5,095 nucleotides of DNA, taken from positions 1 through 5,095 of the forward strand of contig JBGQLV010000101.1 in assembly GCA_041500225.1 (NCBI GenBank), given 5' to 3'. The notes under the pieces were generated by a model, which was given only the letters and a program-made list of their open reading frames with translations, was not told where the DNA came from and did not search any database. Below are positions 1 through 5,095 of this stretch, in pieces. This DNA comes from 0-14-3-00-41-53 sp041500225 (lineage in GTDB: Bacteria > Nitrospirota > Thermodesulfovibrionia > Thermodesulfovibrionales > SM23-35). Made by a program: the position numbers and the translations under genes. How positions within the stretch are numbered: the first letter of the stretch is position 1; each line of letters starts with the position of its first letter.

Positions 1-111
1 CAATGTTATCAATCGTTACTGATGAAAATATTCAGGCTCTCTGAATATCATATGTCTTACAAAGGTGCTGCTGGTAAAGCTTTTTCTGCATATATGCCTA
101 CCTTAAAATGA
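1..111 (+). CDS. Possible C-terminal tail of an unidentified upstream gene (partial)
   Basis: One forward frame is open from the first base of the window for 36 codons and ends at TGA 109-111; the other two forward frames close by about position 44. The peptide has an ordinary protein-like composition, with segments such as LSEYHMSYKGAAGKAF and a final MPTLK. I do not recognise the family. If it is real, the gene begins outside the window and ends about 165 bases before the tRNA nucleotidyltransferase fusion, on the same strand. A run of 36 open codons in AT-rich DNA can also arise by chance, so this is a weak call. Confidence 0.25.
   Translation, partial: QCYQSLLMKIFRLSEYHMSYKGAAGKAFSAYMPTLK
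28..48. repeat. Perfect 8-bp hairpin with a 5-base loop
   Basis: ATATTCAG at 28-35 is followed by the loop GCTCT and the exact reverse complement CTGAATAT at 41-48. The stem is AT-rich and is not followed by a T-run, so it does not look like an intrinsic terminator. It lies within the possible ORF tail at 1-111. It could be a small operator-like palindrome or chance. Confidence 0.35.
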
Positions 112-141
112 ATGAATTGCTTTTTTTGTGTTAAATAGTGC

Positions 142-220
142 CCAATAACCAATTTATAATAACCAGATAAAATGAGAATGACAAATAACCAAACAAATTG
201 GGTTGATTATTGGTCATTGG
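142..220. repeat. Imperfect palindromic AT-rich intergenic repeat (CCAATAACCAAT arms)
   Basis: The left arm CCAATAACCAAT (142-153) pairs with the right arm ATTGGTCATTGG (209-220) over 12 positions with one mismatch. The 55-base interior holds more of the same words: ATAACCA near 160, AAATAACCAA near 183-192, and TTGGGTT at 198-204, which can fold back on AACCAA at 187-192. Short AAATAACCAA / TTGGTTATT words repeated in both orientations are a pattern I have met in dispersed intergenic repeats of several environmental bacterial genomes. Membership of such a family here is inference, because only one copy is in the window. It ends about 20 bases before the promoter candidate of the downstream gene. 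Confidence 0.5.
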
Positions 221-240
221 TAAGTAAGGTTTGAAAACAG

Positions 241-270
241 TTGGCAAAAATTTGTATTGAAGCTTAAAAT
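241..270 (+). promoter_or_regulatory. Candidate sigma-70-type promoter for the tRNA nucleotidyltransferase fusion
   Basis: TTGGCA at 241-246 matches the -35 consensus at five of six positions. TAAAAT at 265-270 matches the -10 consensus at five of six. The spacer is 18 bases. Transcription would start near 276-277, on or next to the GTG start codon at 276, which implies a leaderless or nearly leaderless message. A weaker alternative uses TTGAAA at 231-236. Promoter-like hexamers are common in AT-rich DNA, so this is moderate evidence only. Confidence 0.35.
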
Positions 271-275
271 AAATT

Positions 276-2879
276 GTGGAAATCATAACCTGTCATATGA
301 ATGCTGACTTTGATTCTTTTGCCTCGATGGTTGCTGCAAAGAAGCTTTACCCTGAAGCACAGATAGTCTTCCCCGGCTCTCAGGAAAAGAAACTGAGAGA
401 TTTTATAGAGGCGTTCAATCCGGTAGAGATAAAGCGTATAAAGGACATTGACCTTTCAGAGGTTACTAAGCTGATTATAGTTGATACAAAGATACCGGGC
501 AGGATTGGCCTGTTTGAAGAACTGCTTTCCAATAAAAAAATCAAGATCCACATCTATGATCACCACCCATTCAGTAAAGGTGATATCAGGGGAGAGGTTG
601 AGAGGATTGAAAGTGTGGGTGCAACTGCAACTATCTTTACAGAGATATTGAAGAGCAGGAGATTACACCCGGCGCCTATCGAGGCTACTATCCTTGCCTT
701 AGGCATATATGAGGAGACAGGGTGTCTGCTTTTCCCTTCAACAACAGAGAGGGACTTACTTGCTATACCGTATCTCCTGAAAAGAGGTGCAAACCTTAAT
801 ATTGTTTCGAGCTTTTTAAAAATGGAATTAAGCATGGAAGAACTCGATATGCTTAATGAACTTATCCAGTCATCAAAAGAGATGGTTATTGAAGGCATAA
901 GGATAAAAGTGGCAAAGGCATCCCGTGAGGGTTATCTTGGAGATGCAGCACACCTTGCCCACAGGATGATGGAGATAGAAGATATTGACGCTGTGGTTGT
1001 CCTGCTTAACATGGAAGGGAAGATATTAATGGTCGCAAGAAGTAAGGTTCCTGAGTTCAATGTATCAAATGTAATGAAGGAATTTGGAGGGGGGGGACAT
1101 CCGACAGCAGCCTCAGCCACAATAAAAGAGGCATCGCTCGAGGTAGTTGAAGAGAGATTAAAAGAGCTGCTGTATAAACATGTAAAGCCCGGCAAGGTTG
1201 CTTCTGATATCATGACGAGTCCTGTCATCAGTATCAAGTGGGATAGTTCTATTAAGGAGGCAGAGGCAATGATGACCCGGTACGGCGTCAACGTTCTGCC
1301 AATCTTGAAAGAAGAAAGATTTATCGGGCTTATATCGCGCGAGATTGTGGAGAAAGCCCTTTACCACGGTTTCGGGAAAAGCAGATCAATCGAATTCTCA
1401 ACGACAGACGCAATAACTGTAAACCAGCATACCCCGATCAGAGAAATAGAGACATTGATGATCGAGCAGAACCAGAGGTTTATGCCTGTCGTAGAAGATG
1501 GGAAAATTATTGGCGCAATAACAAGGACAGACCTTCTTCGCACACTTTATGAGGAATTTCTAAGGCGTAGAAAGATAGAAGAAACTGTTACGAAGGAAAA
1601 ACCGCATATTGGTAGAAGTCTGTCTTCATGGCTGAAGGAAAGGTTCCCGTCAGAAATTTATAACCTTCTAAAACTTTCCGGAGAGGTGGCAGAAGAATTA
1701 GGGTTTAATGCCTATCTCGTTGGAGGGTCAGTGAGGGATCTCTTGCGAGGTGAAAAAAATCTCGACATTGATATAGTCATAGAGGGTGAGGGAATTTCAT
1801 TTGCGAAGGTATTCGGTAAGAAACTGAATGCAAAGGTTAGGTCACACCAGAGATTTGGTACTGCACAGGTAATTACTGATAATTTAAAGCTTGATGTGGC
1901 AACAGCCAGAACCGAATATTATGAGTCGCCTGGAGCCCTTCCAAAGGTCGAGACATCATCGATCAAGAAAGACCTCTACAGAAGAGATTTTACAATAAAT
2001 ACACTCGCTATAAAATTAAACCCGAGGGATTTTGGGCTTCTTATAGATTTTTTTGGTAGCCAGAGAGACCTGAGAGAGAAAGCAATCAGGGTTCTTCATA
2101 ACCTCAGTTTTGTCGAAGACCCGACAAGGGCATTCAGGGCTGTCAGGTTTTCTGAGAGGTTCGGATTTAAGATCAGCAAACATACAGAAAATCTTATTAA
2201 ATCAGCAATAGAGATGAACTTATTTGACAGGCTTTCAGGCCCAAGACTTTATGAAGAACTCCTCCTGTCATTTAATGAGACCGAACCTGTAAGAACACTT
2301 AAGAAGCTTTCTGATTTTGGACTCTTGAAGGTTATACACCAAAACCTTATATTCAATGAGGAGCTTGAGGCAATATTCAAATCAATGCATGATACCCTCA
2401 CATGGTTTAATCTACTCTTCCTCGAAGAAAAGACTGATAGGGGGATTTTATATCTGATGGCCCTGCTGTCCGGACTGAAGGATGAAGATGTAAAGGCTGT
2501 CATAGAAAGATTATCACCACCGCCGAGGGCGAGAGATATGATTATCAAGGGCATGTCTCATGCGAGGGATATCCTGAGAAGGCTTTCTCCCGGTGACCCG
2601 GTAGAGATATATAACCTGCTTAGCAGCTTTAAGCTCGAGATGGTTCTGTTCTCAATGGCTTTAAGTAAGGACAGGCAGAAACAGAAGGCGATATCCCTGT
2701 ATTTGACTGAATTAAGGAAGGTAAAAACAATCCTGAAGGGAGATGACTTGAAAGGAATGGGTATACAGCCAGGGCCTGCTTATTCGAAGATTCTCAAGGA
2801 ACTCCTCGAAGAAAAATTAAGAGGCCAGTTAAAGTCTCGAGAAGATGAGGAGAAGTTTGTTATATCAAAAGTAAAATAG
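276..2879 (+). CDS. DHH-CBS-tRNA nucleotidyltransferase fusion (CCA- or A-adding enzyme)
   Basis: An 867-residue cytoplasmic protein with three modules. (1) DHH/DHHA1 phosphoesterase, about 1-300: HMNADFDS at 7-14, Asp70, the DHH triad at 95-97 and the glycine-rich GGGGHPTAAS at 271-280; this family includes nanoRNases and pAp phosphatases. (2) Two CBS repeats, about 307-365 and 374-427, which usually bind adenosine nucleotides. (3) Class II nucleotidyltransferase, about 465-867: GGSVRD 483-488, catalytic DID 497-499, RRDFTINTLA 569-578, DPTRAFRAVRF 615-625, and the C-terminal PGP motif at 832-834. It adds or repairs tRNA 3' ends; whether it adds CCA, CC or only A cannot be read from sequence alone. 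The length fits known fusions of this type. The start is GTG: an in-frame TAA lies at 270-272, and the first ATG (297) would delete the metal-binding His7. No clear Shine-Dalgarno precedes it. Arg codons are mostly AGA/AGG. Confidence 0.93.
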   Translation: MEIITCHMNADFDSFASMVAAKKLYPEAQIVFPGSQEKKLRDFIEAFNPVEIKRIKDIDLSEVTKLIIVDTKIPGRIGLFEELLSNKKIKIHIYDHHPFSKGDIRGEVERIESVGATATIFTEILKSRRLHPAPIEATILALGIYEETGCLLFPSTTERDLLAIPYLLKRGANLNIVSSFLKMELSMEELDMLNELIQSSKEMVIEGIRIKVAKASREGYLGDAAHLAHRMMEIEDIDAVVVLLNMEGKILMVARSKVPEFNVSNVMKEFGGGGHPTAASATIKEASLEVVEERLKELLYKHVKPGKVASDIMTSPVISIKWDSSIKEAEAMMTRYGVNVLPILKEERFIGLISREIVEKALYHGFGKSRSIEFSTTDAITVNQHTPIREIETLMIEQNQRFMPVVEDGKIIGAITRTDLLRTLYEEFLRRRKIEETVTKEKPHIGRSLSSWLKERFPSEIYNLLKLSGEVAEELGFNAYLVGGSVRDLLRGEKNLDIDIVIEGEGISFAKVFGKKLNAKVRSHQRFGTAQVITDNLKLDVATARTEYYESPGALPKVETSSIKKDLYRRDFTINTLAIKLNPRDFGLLIDFFGSQRDLREKAIRVLHNLSFVEDPTRAFRAVRFSERFGFKISKHTENLIKSAIEMNLFDRLSGPRLYEELLLSFNETEPVRTLKKLSDFGLLKVIHQNLIFNEELEAIFKSMHDTLTWFNLLFLEEKTDRGILYLMALLSGLKDEDVKAVIERLSPPPRARDMIIKGMSHARDILRRLSPGDPVEIYNLLSSFKLEMVLFSMALSKDRQKQKAISLYLTELRKVKTILKGDDLKGMGIQPGPAYSKILKELLEEKLRGQLKSREDEEKFVISKVK

Positions 2880-2891
2880 TAACAGTCTTAA

Positions 2892-3068
2892 TTTATAATA
2901 GACAGGGACAAATGCGTGGCATGCAGCATGTGCATTTGGCGCTGTCCGAACAAGAATATAAATCTGAGTCGGTCGAAGACTGAACGGGAATACTCTTGGC
3001 AATTATATCAAGACATGACTCCGTTATCAAATAATAGGGAAGGGACACAAATATGGAACGTGAAGTAA
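2892..3068 (+). pseudogene. Remnant of a 4Fe-4S ferredoxin-type protein
   Basis: A 58-codon open stretch lies between the fusion gene and the ETF-QO gene. Codons 7-19 read KCVACSMCIWRCP, a textbook C-x2-C-x2-C-x3-C-P 4Fe-4S motif with cysteines at codons 8, 11, 14 and 18. No ATG, GTG or TTG precedes the first cysteine in frame; the first candidates (GTG 2916, ATG 2928) fall inside the motif, and TAA 2889-2891 closes the frame upstream. The remainder has no second cysteine cluster and ends at TAA 3066-3068, overlapping the ETF-QO start by 16 bases in another frame. This looks like a 5'-truncated piece of a ferredoxin or of a larger iron-sulfur protein. A functional small protein from a non-standard start (ATA at 2895 or 2898) is possible but less likely. 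Confidence 0.5.
3036..3045 (+). promoter_or_regulatory. Ribosome binding site of the ETF-QO gene
   Basis: AGGGAAGGGA is purine-rich and complementary to the 3' end of 16S rRNA. It ends 7 bases before ATG 3053, a normal distance, and supports that start. It contrasts with the fusion gene at 276, which has no recognisable site. It lies inside the iron-sulfur remnant frame. Confidence 0.65.
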
Positions 3069-4717
3069 TAGAATTCGATGTTATCTTTGCCGGCGGCGGG
3101 CCTGCCAATTTAAGCAGTGCAATTCATCTGACGAACCTCGTCCAGAAACATAATAAAGACATTGAAAACGGGGAACAGCAAGGCAAGAAAATCGATATCG
3201 AAGACAAAATTGCTGTTATCGAGAAAGGCGCGTATTTCGGCGCGCATAACATTTCCGGAGCAGTGCTCATTCCTGATGTACTTTCGGAACTGTTGCCTGA
3301 CCATAAGCAGCTTGGCTGCCCCATCGATGCAGAGGTAAACAAGGAATCCATTTATTTTTTGACCAAAAAGGGAAAGATCGAAGCTCCTTTTACTCCGCCG
3401 TTTTTGAATAATCACGGCAATTATTTTTTTTCGCTCTCCAAATTTGTCGGTTGGCTTTCTAAAATTGCGGAAAAGAACAAAGTGATGATGCTTGAGGGAA
3501 CGGCCGCAGTTGAAATTCTCTATGAAGGTACCAAAGTAATTGGCGTCCGAACGGACGACAAACGTCTTCAGGAGAACGGCGAATATGAGACTCCCGGTTA
3601 TATTCTAAACTCAAAGGTCGTTGTGCTGGGAGAGGGGAGCAACGGTACTTTGCGCAAGAGCATCGTTGAAAAACTGCATCTTGATAAAGACAAGGCTCCT
3701 TCTATCTATGAACTCGGCGTAAAAGAGGTATATGAACTGAAGAGTAATCCTCTCAAAAAGGGGGAGTGTATCCATACACTCGGATATCCGTTCCGGAAAG
3801 GACTTTCCGGCGGTGGATTTATATATTGTATTTCCGAAACCAGGGTTGTCATTGGGCTTATCGCTCATCTCAGTTCCGAAGACCCGCAATTCGATTTGCA
3901 CAAGGAACTTCAAAAATACAAACAGCATCCGGTGATTACCAATATCATCAAAGACGGAAAACCCACGCATTACGGCGCCCGGACGCTTCCCTGCGGCGGG
4001 TATTTCTCCATACCTAAACTTACCTCCGACGGCGTTATGATAACCGGCGACTCCGCGAACCTTGTCGATTCGCAAAAGCTGAAAGGACTGCATACATCCA
4101 TAAAATCGGGAATGCTTGCTGCTGAAGTTCTCTTTGAAGCGTTCAAGAATAATGACTTCTCGGCAAACCAATTGGCAAAATATGAAGAGAAATTGAAGAA
4201 CAGCTGGATATACTCCGATCTCAGGAAGAGCCGCAATTTCACTCCTGCGGTTGCCATGGGAGTTCCTTTCCCGGGCGGGCCGCTTCTTGCATTCCAGATT
4301 CTTACCGGCGGCGCCACACCGATAGGTAATCTTAAAACAAAACCCGATTACTTGACAACCGAGGATATGAAGCGTTTTTACGGCAGTAACTCACCCGAAT
4401 CATTGCCGAAGGCAGATGACAAAATTATTGTCAGCAAATTAACGGATGTTTATTTCTCAGGCACAGTGCATGACGAAAGACAGAAAAGCCATATCCGGTT
4501 GAAAGACGAAGCTGTATGCAAAAAATGTATTTCAGATTATAAAGCGCCCTGCACGGTGTTCTGCCCTGCCAGCGTCTATGAACTGGAACAAGATAAAATA
4601 AAAGTGAACTTCAGTAATTGCCTGCACTGTAAGACCTGCGATTTGAAATGTCCTTTTCAGAATATTGTCTGGAACCTGCCGGAGGGCGGGGGCGGACCGC
4701 GGTATAGCCTACAGTAA
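3053..4717 (+). CDS. Electron-transfer flavoprotein:quinone oxidoreductase (ETF-QO)
   Basis: A 554-residue protein of family-typical length. ETF-QO takes electrons from reduced ETF through a 4Fe-4S cluster and FAD and passes them to membrane ubiquinone or menaquinone, linking acyl-CoA and related dehydrogenases to respiration; it sits on the membrane surface. Visible landmarks: FAD-binding beta-alpha-beta with GGGPAN at 14-19; EKGAYFGAHNISGAV at 57-71; GEGSNGTL at 193-200; ELGVKEVYEL at 220-229; second FAD contact GDSANLV at 332-338 and HTSIKSGMLAAE at 347-358; quinone-region-like loop FPGGPLLAFQILTGG at 406-420; C-terminal ferredoxin domain from about 465, with CPASVYE (Cys504), NCLHCKTC (Cys523, 526, 529) and the hallmark PEGGGGPRY at 543-551. 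Cys489, 492, 500 and 533 exceed the four ligands of the mammalian enzyme. The ATG has a good ribosome site. No etfA/etfB is adjacent, and CGN arginine codons dominate, unlike the upstream gene. Confidence 0.95.
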   Translation: MEREVIEFDVIFAGGGPANLSSAIHLTNLVQKHNKDIENGEQQGKKIDIEDKIAVIEKGAYFGAHNISGAVLIPDVLSELLPDHKQLGCPIDAEVNKESIYFLTKKGKIEAPFTPPFLNNHGNYFFSLSKFVGWLSKIAEKNKVMMLEGTAAVEILYEGTKVIGVRTDDKRLQENGEYETPGYILNSKVVVLGEGSNGTLRKSIVEKLHLDKDKAPSIYELGVKEVYELKSNPLKKGECIHTLGYPFRKGLSGGGFIYCISETRVVIGLIAHLSSEDPQFDLHKELQKYKQHPVITNIIKDGKPTHYGARTLPCGGYFSIPKLTSDGVMITGDSANLVDSQKLKGLHTSIKSGMLAAEVLFEAFKNNDFSANQLAKYEEKLKNSWIYSDLRKSRNFTPAVAMGVPFPGGPLLAFQILTGGATPIGNLKTKPDYLTTEDMKRFYGSNSPESLPKADDKIIVSKLTDVYFSGTVHDERQKSHIRLKDEAVCKKCISDYKAPCTVFCPASVYELEQDKIKVNFSNCLHCKTCDLKCPFQNIVWNLPEGGGGPRYSLQ

Positions 4718-4785
4718 AAGCAGAGCATTAGCCATGAAATACTCTAATATTCAATTGCGTTATTTGCTTTCTACCTTTTCCCTGC

Positions 4786-4809
4786 GGCGGCTCTTCCTCT
4801 TAGGCGGCT
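4786..4809. repeat. Short direct repeat GGCGGCT x2
   Basis: GGCGGCT occurs at 4786-4792 and again at 4803-4809, 17 bases apart, in the gap between the ETF-QO stop and the minus-strand ORF. The GC-rich words stand out from their surroundings. Nothing ties them to a known element. Confidence 0.3.
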
Positions 4810-4824
4810 TATTTCAAGCCTTTT
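4806..4824 (+). terminator. Weak candidate intrinsic terminator for the ETF-QO transcript
   Basis: GGCTT (4806-4810), a 5-base loop and AAGCC (4816-4820) form a perfect 5-bp stem followed by TTTT (4821-4824), about 90 bases after the ETF-QO stop. The stem is short and the T-run minimal, so termination efficiency is doubtful. It overlaps the stop codon of the convergent minus-strand ORF. On the minus strand no T-run follows the stem, so it would act only on plus-strand transcripts. Confidence 0.25.
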
Positions 4825-4988
4825 AACGCATACTCATAGACAAGCTCAAAAATTTTATCTGACTTCAAGCGGAACAAATCCTTGGCGTAAGTCTCCGGCA
4901 AGTCTTTATCAAGTATTTCTTCAACGGCTGTTCTTACACGGATATGGCTTTGGCTATCTTTGTACGAAAAAGCCCAAGGGTCTACCAT
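4809..4988 (-). CDS. Short ORF resembling the C-terminus of a type I restriction R subunit (HsdR), probable fragment
   Basis: A 59-codon minus-strand ORF runs from ATG (4988-4986) to TAA (4811-4809); the frame is open back to a stop at 5027-5025, adding 12 codons without another ATG. The peptide has the order VRTAVEEILDKDLPETYAKD (18-37), then LKSDKIFELVYEYAL (41-55). From memory, many HsdR proteins end with this layout: two helices around LP-x-x-Y, then K-x-x-x-(V/I)F-x-x-(V/I)Y-E. HsdR is the helicase-nuclease subunit and is normally near 1000 residues, so this would be only its last few percent; no methylase or specificity subunit is visible. No good ribosome site precedes the ATG. It is either a decayed remnant or a small stand-alone protein of similar fold. 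The family assignment is by recollection of pattern and is tentative. It is convergent with ETF-QO. Confidence 0.45.
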   Translation of the reverse strand: MVDPWAFSYKDSQSHIRVRTAVEEILDKDLPETYAKDLFRLKSDKIFELVYEYALKGLK

Positions 4989-4994
4989 AGGATT

Positions 4995-5013
4995 TATGCA
5001 GGTGACTATGCAG
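4995..5013. repeat. Two direct copies of TATGCAG, period 12
   Basis: TATGCAG lies at 4995-5001 and 5007-5013, just upstream of the ATG of the minus-strand ORF at 4988. The 12-base period, slightly over one helical turn, could suit a dimeric regulator, but two 7-base copies are weak evidence and could be chance. Confidence 0.25.
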
Positions 5014-5095
5014 CTTTGTTTGTGTTATAAAACTGCTTAGCGGGGGTGTGGCTTGTGGGGTCAGTGGCCTGTTCATTCAGGCTCACTTGAGTCTG
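5006..5095 (-). CDS. Possible 3' end of an unidentified minus-strand gene (partial)
   Basis: On the minus strand a frame is open from the window edge for 29 codons and stops at TAG (5008-5006), 17 bases before the ATG of the restriction-like ORF and on the same strand. The peptide is polar (SLNEQATDPTSHTPAKQFYN) with no recognised motif. It may be a real C-terminal tail or a chance open stretch. The underlying plus-strand sequence is G-rich (GGGGGTGTGG near 5042-5051), unlike the rest of the window. Confidence 0.15.
   Translation of the reverse strand, partial: QTQVSLNEQATDPTSHTPAKQFYNTNKAA

Noticed and set aside
28..48. The 8-bp hairpin as an intrinsic terminator
   Set aside because: It has an AT-rich stem and no following T-run; the T7 run at 121-127 is about 70 bases away with no stem directly before it.
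560..1543. Antisense open frames opposite the fusion gene (560-898, 932-1291, 1158-1367, 1361-1543)
   Set aside because: They lie entirely inside a gene with conserved catalytic motifs in the sense frame, and their translations are serine/isoleucine-rich with no recognisable domain.
2249..2554. Antisense open frame opposite the nucleotidyltransferase C-terminal region
   Set aside because: Its serine-rich composition mirrors the sense codons, and no independent motif or ribosome site supports it.
276..2879. Calling the first gene a poly(A) polymerase I (pcnB)
   Set aside because: The DHH and CBS modules and the C-terminal PGP region match the tRNA nucleotidyltransferase fusion type; classical PcnB lacks the N-terminal modules.
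2880..3052. Assembly chimera as the explanation for the codon-usage change
   Set aside because: It cannot be excluded from sequence alone, but nothing directly shows a misjoin; a biological junction is equally consistent, so it is left as an alternative to check with read coverage.
2893..3108. Minus-strand 71-codon frame across the intergenic gap, with several cysteines
   Set aside because: The cysteines are the reverse reading of GCA/GCATGC-rich codons in the sense 4Fe-4S remnant. The sense motif is exact; the antisense one has no known spacing.
3611..4317. Open frames overlapping ETF-QO (minus 3611-4171 and 3970-4317, plus 3766-4017)
   Set aside because: All are covered by highly conserved ETF-QO sequence in the main frame and show no domains of their own.
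1..5095. CRISPR array, tRNA or rRNA gene, or intact insertion sequence
   Set aside because: I saw no regularly spaced repeats, tRNA T-loop signature, rRNA sequence or transposase motif with paired terminal inverted repeats.

Overview
The window holds two large, intact plus-strand genes, surrounded by short remnants and AT-rich intergenic DNA. It looks like a chromosomal segment of an anaerobic or facultative bacterium. The first gene is a DHH-CBS-tRNA nucleotidyltransferase fusion, an architecture I associate with Nitrospirota, Desulfobacterota (Geobacter-like) and some deep-branching thermophiles. Its arginine codons are overwhelmingly AGA/AGG and it uses many ATA codons, which would fit a Nitrospirota-like genome. 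That assignment is inference; no marker here fixes the taxon.

Layout. Positions 1-111 may be the tail of an unidentified upstream gene. Positions 112-275 are AT-rich and hold a long imperfect inverted repeat built on CCAATAACCAAT, then a plausible promoter whose predicted start site falls almost on the GTG start codon of the first gene. Positions 276-2879 encode the 867-residue fusion: an N-terminal DHH/DHHA1 phosphoesterase, two CBS repeats and a C-terminal class II nucleotidyltransferase that adds or repairs the tRNA 3' end. Positions 2880-3052 lack an intact gene but carry a degraded reading frame with a clear 4Fe-4S motif that runs into the next gene. Positions 3053-4717 encode a 554-residue electron-transfer flavoprotein:quinone oxidoreductase (ETF-QO) with FAD and iron-sulfur domains. 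Beyond it, on the minus strand, a 59-codon ORF (4809-4988) resembles the extreme C-terminus of a type I restriction R subunit, and a further ORF tail runs off the window end.

The two large genes are unlikely to work together. One acts on tRNA in the cytoplasm; the other passes electrons from ETF to the membrane quinone pool. No etfA/etfB genes are visible. Codon usage changes sharply between them: by hand count 48 of 56 Arg codons are AGA/AGG in the first, against 3 of 13 in the second. With the iron-sulfur remnant at the junction and the restriction-like fragment downstream, this suggests that the region after about 2880 was acquired or rearranged. I see no convincing new multi-gene system. 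The points most worth checking are the junction, the iron-sulfur remnant, the short restriction-like ORF and the possible leaderless start.
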